Shown here: one piece after another, positions 42,979-55,142 of the stretch | How positions within the stretch are numbered: the first letter of the stretch is position 1 | How the letters are laid out: each line of letters begins with the position of its first letter | DNA from: Wurfbainia villosa | Taxonomy: Eukaryota > Streptophyta > Magnoliopsida > Zingiberales > Zingiberaceae | Length of the DNA: 64,000 nucleotides | Direction of reading: 5' to 3' | Assembly (NCBI GenBank): GCA_025175895.1 | Contig: CM046003.1 | Span: 42,959,335-43,023,334, forward strand | Translations under genes and position numbers: made by a program | The notes under the pieces: generated by a model | Databases searched by the model: none | Told to the model about the DNA's origin: nothing | Seen by the model: the letters and a program-made list of their open reading frames with translations, nothing else

Positions 42979-44199
42979 TTATACTTGTCAATCGATCCAT
43001 CAGCTTTATACTTGCGCTTTAGTATCCACTTACAGCCTAATGGTTTAGAACCAGAAGAAAGGTCCACTAATTCCCAAATATGGTTATTCATGATGGACTC
43101 GATTTCACTATTGACTGCTTCTTTTCATAATGGGGCGTCGGGACTAGAGAGAGCTTCGCTCAAAGTTCTTGGGTCCATTTCTGACATAAAAGTCATAAAG
43201 TCCGACCCGAACAATTTCTCAACTCTAGCCCGTTTGCTCCGACGTGGCTCTTCGTTTTGATAGTCAATAGTCCTTTTATGATAATTAAGTTCAAAGATGT
43301 CATTGTTGTTAGAACTTCCGTTGTTATAAATTTGAATATTTCCTCTTTTATTTGGGAATACATTTTTAAAAAATATCGCATTCCGAGATTCTATGACTTG
43401 TGAACTATGAAACGATATGCACTACTATTTTGGGCATATCCGACAAATATTGCATCGAACGTTTTAGGTCCGATTTTTATTTGCTTTGGCTTGGGTACTT
43501 CGACCTTTGCCAGGCACCCCCACACTTTCAAGTATTTGTACGATGACTTGCGACTTTTTCATAGTTCATATGGTGTTTTATCATTTTTCTTGTGAGGAAT
43601 TTTATTGAGAATGTGATTTGTCGATAATAAGGCTTCCCCCCACAAGTTCTGGGGTAAGCTTGAATTTATCAACAAGGCATTCATCATTTCCTTGAGTGTC
43701 CGATTTTTACGTTCGGCAACACCATTTGATTGAGGTGAGTAAGACATCGTTGTCTGATGGATAATGTCAGATTCTGAACAAAATTCATCAAACGGAGCAC
43801 CATATTCTCCACCTCTATCGCTACGAATTATTTTAATTCGTTTATCAAGTTGATTCTCAACTTCTGTTTTATAAGTTCTAAAAGTCTCTAAGGCTTCGTC
43901 TTTACTTCTTAAAAGAAATACATAACAGAATCTCGTGCAGTCATCAATAAAAGTAATAAAATACTTTTTACCTCTTCTGGTTTGCACGAATTTTAAGTCA
44001 CATAGATCACTATGTATTAACTCTAGAGGAGTCGTTGACCTTTCCACCGAATGAAAAGGTAGTCTCGTCATTTTTGCTTCCACGCACACTTCACATTTGT
44101 GTGTTTTGTCAACATCGACATTTGGTAATAAATTTAATTTGAAATGACGTTTCAGAGTATTATTATTAACATGTCCAAGTCGATCATGTCATAAATTAA
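42979..44199 (-). pseudogene. Element D integrase and RT N terminus
   Basis: From 44199 leftwards: HDRLGHVNNNTLKRH with the pre-integrase zinc site (HKCEVCVEAKM). The integrase core follows with LIHSDLCD, FITFIDDCTRF, IIRSDRGGEY and NGVAERKNRTLKEM; all three catalytic acidic residues are present. A TGA at 43559-43561 replaces the Trp of TPYELW. The frame continues with YKYLKVWGCLAKVEVP and GPKTFDAIFVGYAQNSSAYRF, and after decayed sequence reaches the RT start HIWELVDLSSGSKPLGCKWILKRKY at 43091-42979. Element E cuts it just upstream of the zinc site. Confidence 0.88.
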
Positions 44200-46399
44200 T
44201 GTTAGTAATATATATGAGAGATGTCCTAAGGCAATCGCCTTATGTATGAACCATTTATATGATAAATGAAGATTCACTATTTGAGTATACATGTTTTATG
44301 TATTTGATTGGATCTTAAACTCATTTACTGAATGTCCACGATACGATTCACGGCATGAGAGAATTTGTGATTGGATCACAACTAGTGAGTATCTCTACAT
44401 GTGTAATTGTGATGTATCGGAATTATCCCTAGTCGATGAATTGATGGATTTGGACACCATCAATTCTGTCGAGACTAGCACGAGGTATACTCCTTGGTGT
44501 ATCCAAGCAGCTGATTCTCACTGGCTGGAGACATAGTGATGTCCGGAGTTAATCGTGGATGCTAGTTATGGTAACTAGTTCATTGGAGTGACCAGCCGTA
44601 AGACTTCATATGGTTCTCTGCATATATAGATATGTCAATGAAGTTCTTACTGTGACTTAAGTGCGATGTTCCTTTGACTTGCGGTATTCAAGTCATCTTG
44701 ATCATGGAGACTTATGCTTTGACATCTTAAGCAAACATCTCTAAGGAGATGTAGACCCGGGATGATTGGGTATAAGTCGAAGTGATCGAAGGTGTTTGAA
44801 TAGCCTATAAAGGATTCACCACTCCTTGCGAGGAGATGTATACCCATGGTCTCTCGTCGGATTGTTACTAAAGTCTTTGGCCAAAGCATTACATGTTTAG
44901 AGTAAAGTACTCTTCGATACATGTGCAGTAACTAGAATCCGTAGGACGAGGAAATGATACTTGGGCTAGGTGTGACATAGTCAGCCTAGTGGGGACTGAC
45001 ACAATAGACCATGTCCTGAACCAAGTGGGTATAAGATGAGTGAAGGGAATGGGGCACGATTCATTCGAGCTTCTGAAGGGTTTCAGAAATAGTTCTGGAT
45101 CAACCGTTGATCTTTTCGGTTAATTGGGGATCATGATGTACTACTAGGTGCCACTCATGATCGTTCTATAATTAATGGTTAATTATAGATGGCCAACATA
45201 AACCGAGAACCTATTTGGTCACACGCACAACGAGCGTAATCCAAAGAATTTAAAACGAGCTTGAGAATGGGATTCTCAGACCGAGAGAAACTAGGTTTGG
45301 TTGGACCAAACATAAAGCGAGCATGAAATCGTTTCAGTCGCAATGGAAGCGTGGATGGGCCGAGTCTTATGAAGACGTAATGGATAAACCAAAATGGTTT
45401 GGTTCTAATCCAATGGAGGAGAATAAACCAAAGGGTTTGGTTTATTTTAAACGAATGAACCAAAAGTTGGTTCGGTTCGTTTTAACTTAAAATAAACCAT
45501 CATGGTTTGGTTTATTTTAACTTATCTTAATGGAGCGGGTTAACGGACCTAATGGTTATGATCCAATAACTATTAAGAGAATTAGTTCTCTATAAAAGAG
45601 GGCTTAATGGATAATTAAGCCCTAATCAAAACCCTAGTTGGAGTTGCCGCCCAACCTAGTTGTGCTGCCCAACCTAGGTGTGCCGCCCAACCCTTGTGTC
45701 GCCGTCCAGCTCCTTGCCGGCGTCCAAGCTTCAGCCGGTGAACCCTCCGGTGACCCTCCGGTGATCTTCCTAGGCCTCGGTGAAAAGGTGAGCACTTGGC
45801 TTCCTTGTTTTTGGCCGGCGCCTACTCCTCCACCAAGCTGTCCAGTTTTCTGGATAGCTTCTTCTCCTCTCGTCGGAGCGTCGTTTGGACGATGGTTAGA
45901 GCTCCGACAGCGGATAACTTATCGAGGATTCGATCTCCGGTAATCATCTGAGGTGGAGGACGAAGGATTCGTCAATTGGTTGACGAATACCTCTCCGGAG
46001 AAGCGAGTTTTGAGAACTCGTATTAGGATCCGAATTTGGATTCGGATCGTGATCATCTCTCGATCACGTCGTCTTCAACACGAGGCTAGTAACCCGTACG
46101 AAGACGAAGCTCGTGACTTAGCGAAGTCATCCTAAGGAGCTCGGCGTCGATACGGATAGAGACGATTCTTACGAGGATCGTTCCGATTGATGCCGTTCCC
46201 GCTACACGTCATACGGAAGGTATAACGTAGTTTAATTTCCTTTTATTGCAAATTTTAATTTACGCTTATGTCTACACTTGTTGTAATAGCATGTGTGTGT
46301 TGTAATAAATATATATTTATTATTTGTATTGCTTCCACTGTGTTCATGTTTACGAAACATGATCGAACACACACACGCCGCGGTGCCGGAAACCCAACA
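44200..46399 (+). repeat. Element E 5' LTR
   Basis: TGTTAGTAATATATATGAGAG ... GGAAACCCAACA. TATA box at 45591-45598 (TATAAAAG), preceded by serial AAACCA/TGGTTT palindromes (45385-45520). Two adjacent hairpins lie downstream in R/U5 (46027-46068). Frames at 44291-44536 and 45638-46135 recur in the other LTR but encode nothing recognisable. Confidence 0.93.
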
Positions 46400-46400
46400 G

Positions 46401-46413
46401 TGGTATCAGAGCC
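46401..46413 (+). other. Element E primer-binding site
   Basis: TGGTATCAGAGCC, one base after the LTR; complementary to initiator tRNA-Met. Confidence 0.95.
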
Positions 46414-47683
46414 CAGGTTGTGTTTCGACATAATCGTAAAAATGGTTTTGCGATAGTCATAATGTATTTCTGAAAATTTTCTAATTTTGAAAATTTAGAA
46501 GTATTTATGGAAATTTTTCAATTTTGGAAAGTCTAGAAGTATTTATGGAAATCTTCCACTTTTAGAAAGTTGGAAGTATTTATGGAAATTGATATTTTCC
46601 ATAAATAAAATATTTGATTAGATTCTGGAAATTTGTTTCCTAATTTAATCATGATTTGATTTGGGAAATCAAATCTTAAAATATTTTATTTCCATAAGTA
46701 GTTTCAATGATTTAGGAAATTGGTTTCCTAAATAGATTTTCCTTAATCAAATAATTCCATGAATAAAATATGTGATTAGATTTGGAAATTTATTTCCTAA
46801 TTTAATTATGATTTGATTTGGAGAATCAAATCTTAAACATATTTTATTTCCATAAATAGTTATGACATATAAGAAAATATATACATGACATAATTGTATG
46901 CCATGTAATTGCATTAGATGCATAACATTATGTCATGCGTGTCGTGACATATAGATGTATGCCATGTATGCCATGCCATGTAGATAATAATTATTTGCAT
47001 GCAAAGAGGATGAGACATAAAAACCCTTAAACAATATTAAAGCCTACACCTTCCATTAATATGGTTAGAACCAGAGTTTCGTTTCTTGTTTGGGTTGTTG
47101 GACTCTCTCCAAGCCCGGCTCGAACCCGAACATGTTCAAACCATGGAATAGTTTAATACTAATATGGTAAGAGTCAGAGGTCAATCGTTAGCTTTGGTTG
47201 TTGGACTCTCTCCAAGCTGGGCTAATTGGTTGAATGCGCTCTAACCATATTAAAACTATTTCCCGATTAATGGGTTGGCTTTAACCTGGAGCATCGGCTT
47301 GTTGGACTCTCTCCAAGGTCGATGTAAAGGGAGGTGAAGTTGGGTGCTATGCATATGATGCATACTTGTTAATGTGTTAACAACCCGATGTATGTGTGAA
47401 CATTCAATTAGTTGATAGCACATTGTAATAGTTGCATATACGTGATATGCAATCGGTATAATTGATACCTACCGTCGTAGTTATGAATGGCTTGTTGGAC
47501 TCTCTCCAAGGTTGTTCATAACTATGATGTATATCAGCCCATTCGGAGATGGACCTACGATCTCCCGAAGTGATTTTGGGGTTTTTGAAATTCGAAAAAT
47601 GAATGGGATTTATAAATGTATATTGATGCATTTTAAAAATCATTTTCTCATATATGCTCGTTTTGTATTTCTAGGTCAATAAA
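46414..47683 (+). other. Element E leader with internal repeats
   Basis: Non-coding. The first part (46450-46870) is built of diverged tandem copies of a TTTATGGAAAT/TTTCCATAAAT-rich unit. The second part has four exact copies of TTGTTGGACTCTCTCCAAG at 47095-47113, 47198-47216, 47299-47317 and 47492-47510. Retrotransposon leaders hold packaging and dimerisation signals, so these may be RNA elements. Confidence 0.7.
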
Positions 47684-48604
47684 TTGATCGTGACGTCTTT
47701 GAATTTGCGCACTATTTTGGATTCGAACAAACTGACTGGGCCTAACTTCCTGGACTGGCTTAGAAACCTGAGAATTGTTCTCAAGGCGAAAAAGCTTGCA
47801 TATGTCCTTGAAGAGCCTCTTCCTGACCGTCCTAAGGACGATGCAACTCCAGACCAAATGTTGGTCTATCAGAAGCATGTGGCAGATTCTGAGCTGGTGA
47901 GTTGCATCATGCTAGCGGCGATGGTACCTGAGCTGCAAAAGTAGCATGAGCAAATGGATGCTAATACTATGGTCTTCCATCTTCATGAGTTGTTCGATGA
48001 GCAAGCGAGATCCGAAAGGTTCGAGGTCTCTAGGCTCCTCTTCACCACGAAGATGCAAGAAGGTTCATCTGTAGTGCAGTTTGTGCTAAAGATAAACGGG
48101 TACATCGAGCGGCTAGCTACCCTCGGTTTTGTGATGGATCATGAGTTAAGTATTGACTTAATTCTGCATTATTTTCCCAAGAGTTTCTCGCAATTTGTGA
48201 TGAACTATCGGATGAACAAATTGGAATCCACCATTCCCGAGCTCCTCAATATGCTGAAGACTGTGGAGCCTTCTATGAAGCATGAGGAGAAGGCGGTTCT
48301 GTTAGTTGATTCCTCAAAGAAGGGTTCTAAGAGGAAGGCAAAAGAACAGAAGAAAGGAAAGAACAAAAAGGCAAAGAAGGTGGAACCAGCGCAAAAGGGC
48401 ACTTGCCATCACTGTGGCAAGGAAGGCCACTGGCGAAGAAACTGCAAGATTTATCTTGAGTCCATGAAGAAGAAGAAGGCATCCGATGCCCCATCCTCTT
48501 CAGGTATCTTCGTTATTGATTGTCATTCTATTTCCTTGGACACTTGGGTATTGGATACTGGGTGTAGCTCACATATATGTAATGACATACAGGCTAAGGA
48601 ATAG
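47684..48604 (+). pseudogene. Element E gag and start of protease
   Basis: The frame reads TSLNLRTILDSNKLTGPNFL, DWLRNLRIVLKAKKLAYVLE (the Angela-type Gag start), is broken by TAG at 47942-47944, and continues in frame through FEVSRLLFTTKMQEG, a Lys-rich stretch and the zinc knuckle CHHCGKEGHWRRNC (about 48403-48450). It reaches the protease motif WVLDTGCSSHIC and stops at 48604 after a frameshift. There is no ATG at the expected start; GTG at 47690, before TSLNL, is a likely mutated ATG. Gag would build the particle. One stop, one lost start and one shift prevent that here. Confidence 0.88.
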
Positions 48605-51590
48605 AAGAAGACTTGTCGAGGGGAGTCAAATTTGCGAGTTGGCAATGGAGCAAAGGTTCGCGGTCGCCATCGGAACTTATTTGCTGAAGCTCCCTAGTGG
48701 ACTAGTCTTAGAACTGGACAATTGCTATTATGTTCCTTCTCTAATAAAGAACATTGTTTCTATTTCCTGTTTAAATAGAAATGGTTTCCATTTGACGTTT
48801 AGTAACAATTGTTGTTATATAACTTTAAATGGCGTACTTTATGGAACTGGAACCTTGAGTAATGGCATTTATACATTGGACGTATCCAGTGACATTTTCA
48901 ATATCGAAGCGAGCAACATGCGTGCTCGAAAGGATAATCAAATAGACTCCTATATGTGGCATTGTTGTCTTGGCCATATAAGCAAGAAATGCATGTCCGA
49001 ATTACACCGATGTGGAATTCTGGAATCGTTTGAATTGGATTCATACGATATATGCGAATCATGCTTAAAAGGCAAGATGACTAAGTTACCTTTTACTGGA
49101 AAAGGTGAACGAGTGGGAGAGTTACTAGGTCTAATACATACTGATGTATGTGGACCTATGTCAACTCAAGCATTAGGAGGCTATAGCTACTTCATTACCT
49201 TCACCGATGATCACTCACGGTTTGGGTATGTGTTCTTGATGAAACATAAGTCTGAAGCCTTTGAAAGGTTCAAAGAATTCAGAAATGAAGTAGAGAAACA
49301 ACATGACAAGAGTATTAAAATACTTCGATCGGATCGAGGTGGTGAATACTTAAGTCAAGAGTTTCTTGATTATCTAAGAGACAATGGCATATTGTCTCAA
49401 TGGACTCCGCCCTATACACTACAGCATAATGGTGTATCTGAGAGGCGTAACCGGACCTTGTTGGACATGGTCAGGTCAATGATGAATCATGCAACTCTTC
49501 CCAATTCCTTTTGGGGCTATGCACTTCCGACAACTGTTTACTTGTTAAACAGAATGCCAACCAAGGTAGTCTCAACTACTCCATATGAGATATGGAATAG
49601 TAAGAAACCTCATGTATCTTACTTGAAGATATGGGGTTGTCCCGCTTATGTGAAGCTGTATATCAGACGACAAACTGGATGCTAAGTCTGATAAATGTCT
49701 ATTTATTGGATACCCTAAGGAAACTAGGGGTTATCAATTCTATCATCCTGTGGAACAAAAGGTGTTTGTTTCAAGGCATGCTGTGTTTCTAGAGAAAGAG
49801 TTTCTCTTGCAAGAAAACAGTGGGAGTGTCGTCGAGCTTGAGGAGGCTCGAGAGACTCAAATAGACATTGATGAGATACCGGTGAAGCACAACATGTACA
49901 ACTCGGTGATAAGCAATCTACTGGACCTTATTGTAACACCACATCTTCATAGATCCGGTAGAACACGCAATATTCCCGAGAGATATGGATTTCTAAAGCG
50001 AATCGAATGGCGTGTTACTCATTGATGATGAGGAGCCTACGATTATGAAGAAGTGCCGACAAGTTGAGAAAGGGATAAGTGGCTTGGTGCCATGAAGTCG
50101 GAAATGGATTCCATGTATGAAAACCAAGTTTGGAACTTGGTTGACCCACTGAAGGATAAAGCCTATAGGGTGCAAGTGGGTTTTCAAGAAGAAAACCGAC
50201 ATGGATGGTAATGTGATTACCTATAAGGTTAGATTGGTGGCGAAAGGATATCGCAAAAACAAGGTGTTGATTATGACGAAACCTATTACTTTGTAGCTAT
50301 CTTAAATCCATTCGGATGCTCCCGCCATAGCGACTCATTATGATTATGAGATATGGCGATGGATGTGAAAAAATTTTCCTTAATGGAAACCCGCCGAGGA
50401 CGGTATATATGATACTGACTGAGGGTTTCACATCGGTTGATAAAACCAAGGTATGCAAATCATGCGACGATCCATATATGGATTGAAGCAAGCATCCAGG
50501 AGCTGGAATATCCGTTTTGATGAGACAATCAAAAAGTTTGATTTCTCACAAAATCCAGACGAACCTTGTGTGTACAAGAAGGTTAGTGGGAGTGCAGTCG
50601 TATTCCTAGTATTGTATGTCGATGACATACTACTTATAGGGAACGATGTTTCAATCTTACAGTCAGTGAAGGTTTGGTTATCCAAGACATTCTCCATGAA
50701 AGACCTGGGAGAAGCAACCTACATCCTCGGGATTAAGATCTATAGAGATAGATCGAAACGGTTGCTTGGTCTTTCGCAGTCTACATATATAGACCGAGTG
50801 CTAAAGAGGTTTAGCATGTCGGGATCCAAGAAAGGCTTCCTACCCATCAGGCATGGGGTACACCTTTCGAAGCCTATGTGTCCGCGCACAGAAGACGAGA
50901 GGATTTGCATGAGTAAGATTCCCTATGCATCCGCAATAGGATCTATCATGTATGCTATGTTATGTACGAGGCCCGATGTATCGTATGCTCTGAGTGTCAC
51001 GAGCAGATACTCAGTCCGATCCAGAATGGATCATTGGGCGGTCATTAAGACGATCCTTAAGTACTTGAGAAGAACTAAGGATGTGTTCCTATATGGAGAA
51101 GGGACATGGTGATACGCGGGTATACGGATGCGGCTTCCGCAGACAAGGATGATTCCAGTCTCACCGGATCGTGTTCACCTTGAATGGGGGCGCGATGAGT
51201 TGGAAAAGTTCCAAACAAGAGATCAGGCGGATTCTACCACCGAGGCGAGAATACATTGCGGCCGGCAAAGAAGGAAGCGGTTTGGATCAAAAAGTTTGTT
51301 TCAGAACTTGGTGTGATTACGCCATTGTTGAAGCAATACCGGTCTCTGCGACAACAATGGAGCAATTGCACAGCGAAAGAGCCAAGGTCTCATCGTGATC
51401 AAACATGTTAGCCGCGCTATCATCTTATCGGAGAGATCATCGAGGGAACGAAATACAAATCGAGAAAATTTCCAATTTGAAAGGAACTTAGCGGATCCTT
51501 TGACTAAGGCATTACCTCAAAGTAAGTTTGAGGGTCATGTTCGAGCTTATGGTATTGGATACCGTAGCGATTGGCATTAGGCCAAGTGGG
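48593..51590 (+). pseudogene. Element E pol: integrase, RT, RNase H (broken)
   Basis: One open frame to 49685 carries CYYVPSLIKNIVSISCLN, the pre-integrase zinc site (WHCCLGHISKKCM ... CESCLKGKM) and the integrase core: LIHTDVCGP, LRSDRGGEYLSQEF and NGVSERRNRTLLDMVRSMM, with all three catalytic acidic residues. After a frameshift near 49660, DKCLFIGYPKETRGY and VFVSRHAVFLEKEFLL follow (to 50025). The RT N terminus (about 50085-50450) is badly shifted. The frame 50453-51112 has SIYGLKQASRSWNIRF, the active site LYVDDILLIGND, and IGSIMYAMLCTRPDVSYAL. RNase H (51113-51590) is in pieces, ending FERNLADPLTKALPQ. The catalytic motifs are intact; the damage is indels. Confidence 0.9.
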
Positions 51591-51594
51591 AGTC

Positions 51595-53815
51595 TGTTAG
51601 TAATATATATGAGAGATGTCCTAAGGCAATCGCCTTATGTATGAACCATTTATATGATAAATGAAGATTCACTATTTGAGTATACATGTTTTATGTATTT
51701 GATTGGATCTTAAACTCATTTACTGAATGTCCACGATACGATTCACAGCATGAGAGAATTTGTGATTGGATCACAACTAGTGAGTATCTCTACATGTGTA
51801 ATTGTGATGTATCGGAAATATCCCTAGTCGATGAATTGATGAATTTGGACACCATCAATTCTGTCGAGACTAGCACGAGGTATACTCCTTGGTGTATCCA
51901 AGCAGCTGATTCTCACTGGCTGGAGACATAGTGATGTCCAGAGTTAATCGTGGATGCTAGTTATGGTAACTAGTTCATTGGAGTGACCAGCCGTAAGACT
52001 TCATATGGTTCTCTGCATATATAGATATGTCAATGAAGTTCTTATTGTGGCTTAAGTGTGATGTTCCTTTGACTTGCAGTATTCAAGTCATCTTGATCAT
52101 GGAGACTTATGCTTTGACATCTTAAGCAAACATCTCTAAGGAGATGTGGACCCGGGATGATTGGGTATAAGTCGAAGTGATCGAAGGTGTTTGAATAGCC
52201 TATAAAGGATTCACCACTCCTTGCGAGGAGATGTATACCCATGGCCTCTTGTCGGATTGTTACTAAAGTCTTTGGCCAAAGCATTACATGTTTAGAGTAA
52301 GGTACTCTTCGATACATGTGGAGTAACTAGAATCCGTAGGACGAGGAAATGATACTTGGGCTAGGTGTGACATAGTCAGCCTAGTGGGGACTGACACAAT
52401 AGACCATGTCCTGAACCAAGTGGGTATAAGATGAGTGAAGGGAATGGGGCACGATTCATTCGAGCTCAAGGGTTTGAAATAGTTCTCGATCAATCGTTGA
52501 TCTTTTGCTAATCTGGGGATCATGATGTACTACTAGGTGCCACTCATGATCGTTCTATAATTAATGGTTAATTATAGACGGCCAACATAAACCGAGAACC
52601 TATTTGGTCACACGCACAACGAGCGTAATCCAAAGGATTTAAAACGAGCTTGAGAATGGGATTCTCAGATCGAGAGAAACTAGGTTTGGTTGGACCAAAC
52701 ATAAAGCGAGCATGAAATCGTTTCAGTCGCAATGGAAGCGTGGATGGGCCGAGTCTTATGAAGACGTAATGGATAAACCAAAATGGTTTGGTTCTAATCC
52801 AATGGAGGAGAATAAACCAAAGGGTTTGGTTTATTTTAAACGAATGAATCAAAAGTTGGTTCGGTTCGTTTTAACTTAAAATAAACCATCATGGTTTGGT
52901 TTATTTTAACTTATCTTAATGGAGCGGGTTAACGGGCCTAATGGTTATGATCCAATAACCATTAAGAGAATTAGTTCTCTATAAAAGAGGGCTTAATGGA
53001 TAATTAAGCCCTAATCAAAACCCTAGTTGGAGTTGCCGCCCAACCTAGTTGTGCCGCCCAACCTAGGTGTGCCGCCCAACTCCATTGCCGCCCAACCCTT
53101 GTGCCGCCGTCCAGCTCCTTGCCGGCGTCCAAGCTTCAGCCGGTGAACCCTCCGGCGACCCTCCGGTGATCTTCCTAGGCCTCGGTGAAAAGGTGAGCAC
53201 TTGGCTTCCTTGTTTTGGCCGGCGCCTACTCCTCCACCAAGCTGTCCAGTTTTCTGGACAGCTTCTTCTCCTCTCATCGGAGCGTCGTTTGGACGACGGT
53301 TAGAGCTCCGACAGCGGATAACTTACCGGGGATTCGATCTCCGGTAATCCTCTGAGGTGGAGGACGAAGGATTCGTCAATTGGTTGACGAATACCTCTCC
53401 GGAGAAGCGAGTTTTGAGAACTCGTATTAGGATCCGAATTTGGATTCGGATCGTGATCATCTCTCGATCATGTCGTCTTCAACACGAGGCTAGTAACCCG
53501 TACGAAGACAAAGCTCGTGGCTTAGCGAAGTCATCCCGAGGAACTCGGCGTGGATACGGATAGAGACGATTCTAGCGAGGATCGTTCCGATTGATGCCGT
53601 TCCCGCTACACGTCATACGAAAGGTATAACGTAGATAAATTTCCTTTTATTGCAAATTTAAATTTACGGTTATGTCTACACTTGTTGTAATATGCATGCG
53701 TGTGTTGTGTGTGTTGTAATAAATAGGAGTATTTATTATTTTTATTGCTTCCGCTGTGTTCATGTTTACGAAACATGATCGAACACACACACGCCGCGGT
53801 GTCGGAAACCCAACA
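51595..53815 (+). repeat. Element E 3' LTR
   Basis: Near-identical to 44200-46399, with a few indels (extra CCAACTCCATTGCCGCC at about 53077-53095, and small losses near 52470-52515). TATA box at 52980-52987. It ends CCCAACA, then TSD ATTAA. Confidence 0.93.
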
Positions 53816-53820
53816 ATTAA

Positions 53821-54320
53821 AACACTCGACAACATAGCTAGAAGCTTTTTATTTTATTACCATCAAGTTCACGGTGTACAATCATTACAACCATCTTGAA
53901 CAGACTCTGTTCTAAGTACCCTTTACCTACGAATACACCATTCTTCGTAAGTACAAAATTATTTGATTGAAACACTAGTCTGAACCCGGCTTTAACAAGT
54001 GTCGATCCAGAAACTAGGTTCTTTCTTATGTCGGGAACATGTAACACATCAATAAGCGTTAGCTCCTTTCCTGATGTCATCTTCAGAATAACTTTTCCAA
54101 GTCCGACAATCGGCGATGTTGTGGAATTGCCCATATAGAGCTTTCTTCCACTTATCGGAGTATACTTGGAGAACATCGCCTTATCAGAACAGATATGACG
54201 TGTTGCTCCAGTATCGATCCACCACTACTTCGGGTTGTCCACCACCGTGTTGGCTTCAAACACGACTGCAGTGAGATCTAGCTCTATGTCGTCAGAAGTT
54301 GCGACCTGGTTCGCAACTTC
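53821..54320 (-). pseudogene. Element D protease and pre-integrase segment
   Basis: From about 54235 leftwards the frame reads WWIDTGATRHICSDKAMF, the copia aspartic protease signature DTGA, preceded by a TAG. It continues in the same frame with YTPISGRKLYMGNSTTS, LTLIDVLHVPDIRKNLVSGS and VFQSNNFVLTKNGVFVGKGY to 53838. The protease would cut the Gag-Pol polyprotein. The frame is lost just before the element E border at 53820 and resumes beyond E at 44199. Confidence 0.85.
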
Positions 54321-54323
54321 CTT

Positions 54324-55142
54324 CTAACCCTTGGTTGGTTTCTTTGGGCATCTGCAATATTTGGACATGTGTCCTGGCTTTTCACAGTTGTAGCACGAGC
54401 CCTTGAATTTCTTGCCTGGAGCCTTCTTTTTGAATTGCTTTGGCTTTTTGGTGTTCGGCTCAGCCAGGTTAGACATCTCGTCGATAGTCTGCTTCATTCC
54501 TTTAGAGTCGGAGAATCTTCGATTATCCTTCTCTTTTCGTAGCCTCAGGATCAGGTCTTCAAGCCTCATCTCCTTTTGCTTATGCTTCAGATAATTTTTG
54601 TAATCCTTCCACGACGGGAGAAGTTTCTCAATTACCGCGGCTACTTTGAACGACTCGTTCAGCTTCATGCCTTCGACATCCAGATCATGCAATATCAGTT
54701 GCATATCTTGGACTTGAGATGCCACACTCTTGAAATCCACCATTTTGAAATCCAGAAACTGACCGACGATGAATTTCTTCAAACCGACATTTTCGATTTT
54801 GTATTTCTTCTCTAGTGATTCCCACAGAGATTTCGCCATCTCTATCAGACTATATACGTTATACAACGTGTTATCCAATGCATTAAGAACGTAATTATGA
54901 CACAGGAAATCTCCGTACGACCATGCATCGTAAGCAGCCTTACTATTGGAATCTCCTTCCATAGCGGCTGGCAGGTTTTCACGTAAAAATCTTACGAGGT
55001 TTAGCGTCGTCAGATAAACCATCATCTTCTGTTGCCATCTTTTGAAATCAGCTCTGTTGAATTTCTCCAGCTTCTCTCCGAGTGGAACGGAGGTCGTGAC
55101 TCCGGGTGAAACGGTAGTCGGAACGTCATTGATCACGACCAT
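54324..55142 (-). CDS. Element D gag (open frame, about 272 codons)
   Basis: The first ATG in the frame is at 55142 (MVVINDVPTTVSPGV); the frame is also open 12 bases further, to a GTG at 55154. It has the TNT1-type Gag plan: SVPLGEKLEKFNRADFKRWQ, QQKMMVYLTTLNLVRFL, LWESLEKKYKIENVGLKKFI, VEGMKLNESFKVAAVIEKLLPSW, a basic region, then the zinc knuckle CYNCEKPGHMSKYC. It stops at 54324 shortly after the knuckle, where relatives read on into protease, so the stop is probably a mutation. The ATG lies only 30 bases from the LTR, leaving almost no leader. Gag alone could in principle be made, but the rest of the element is dead. Confidence 0.8.
   Translation of the reverse strand: MVVINDVPTTVSPGVTTSVPLGEKLEKFNRADFKRWQQKMMVYLTTLNLVRFLRENLPAAMEGDSNSKAAYDAWSYGDFLCHNYVLNALDNTLYNVYSLIEMAKSLWESLEKKYKIENVGLKKFIVGQFLDFKMVDFKSVASQVQDMQLILHDLDVEGMKLNESFKVAAVIEKLLPSWKDYKNYLKHKQKEMRLEDLILRLRKEKDNRRFSDSKGMKQTIDEMSNLAEPNTKKPKQFKKKAPGKKFKGSCYNCEKPGHMSKYCRCPKKPTKG

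Larger units (their letters stand above)
44200..53815 (+). mobile_element. Element E: Angela/BARE-like copia element inside element D
   Basis: LTRs of 2.2 kb (44200-46399 and 51595-53815), target duplication ATTAA (44195-44199 and 53816-53820), primer site 46401-46413, leader of about 1.27 kb, gag, protease, integrase, RT and RNase H in copia order. The polypurine-type GCCAAGTGGGAG abuts the 3' LTR (about 51581-51592). Long LTRs, a long leader and integrase wording such as ITFTDDHSRFGYVFLMKHK fit the Angela/BARE-1 group. Multiple frameshifts after integrase make it defective, but the LTRs are very similar, so it looks younger than D, as its position requires. Confidence 0.93.

Noticed and set aside
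45638..46135. Frames in the element E LTR rich in Pro/Gly and in Arg-Ile repeats (also 53023-53563)
   Set aside because: Duplicated only as part of the LTR pair. The Arg-Ile repeat reflects the GATCCGAAT hairpins. No homology recognised.
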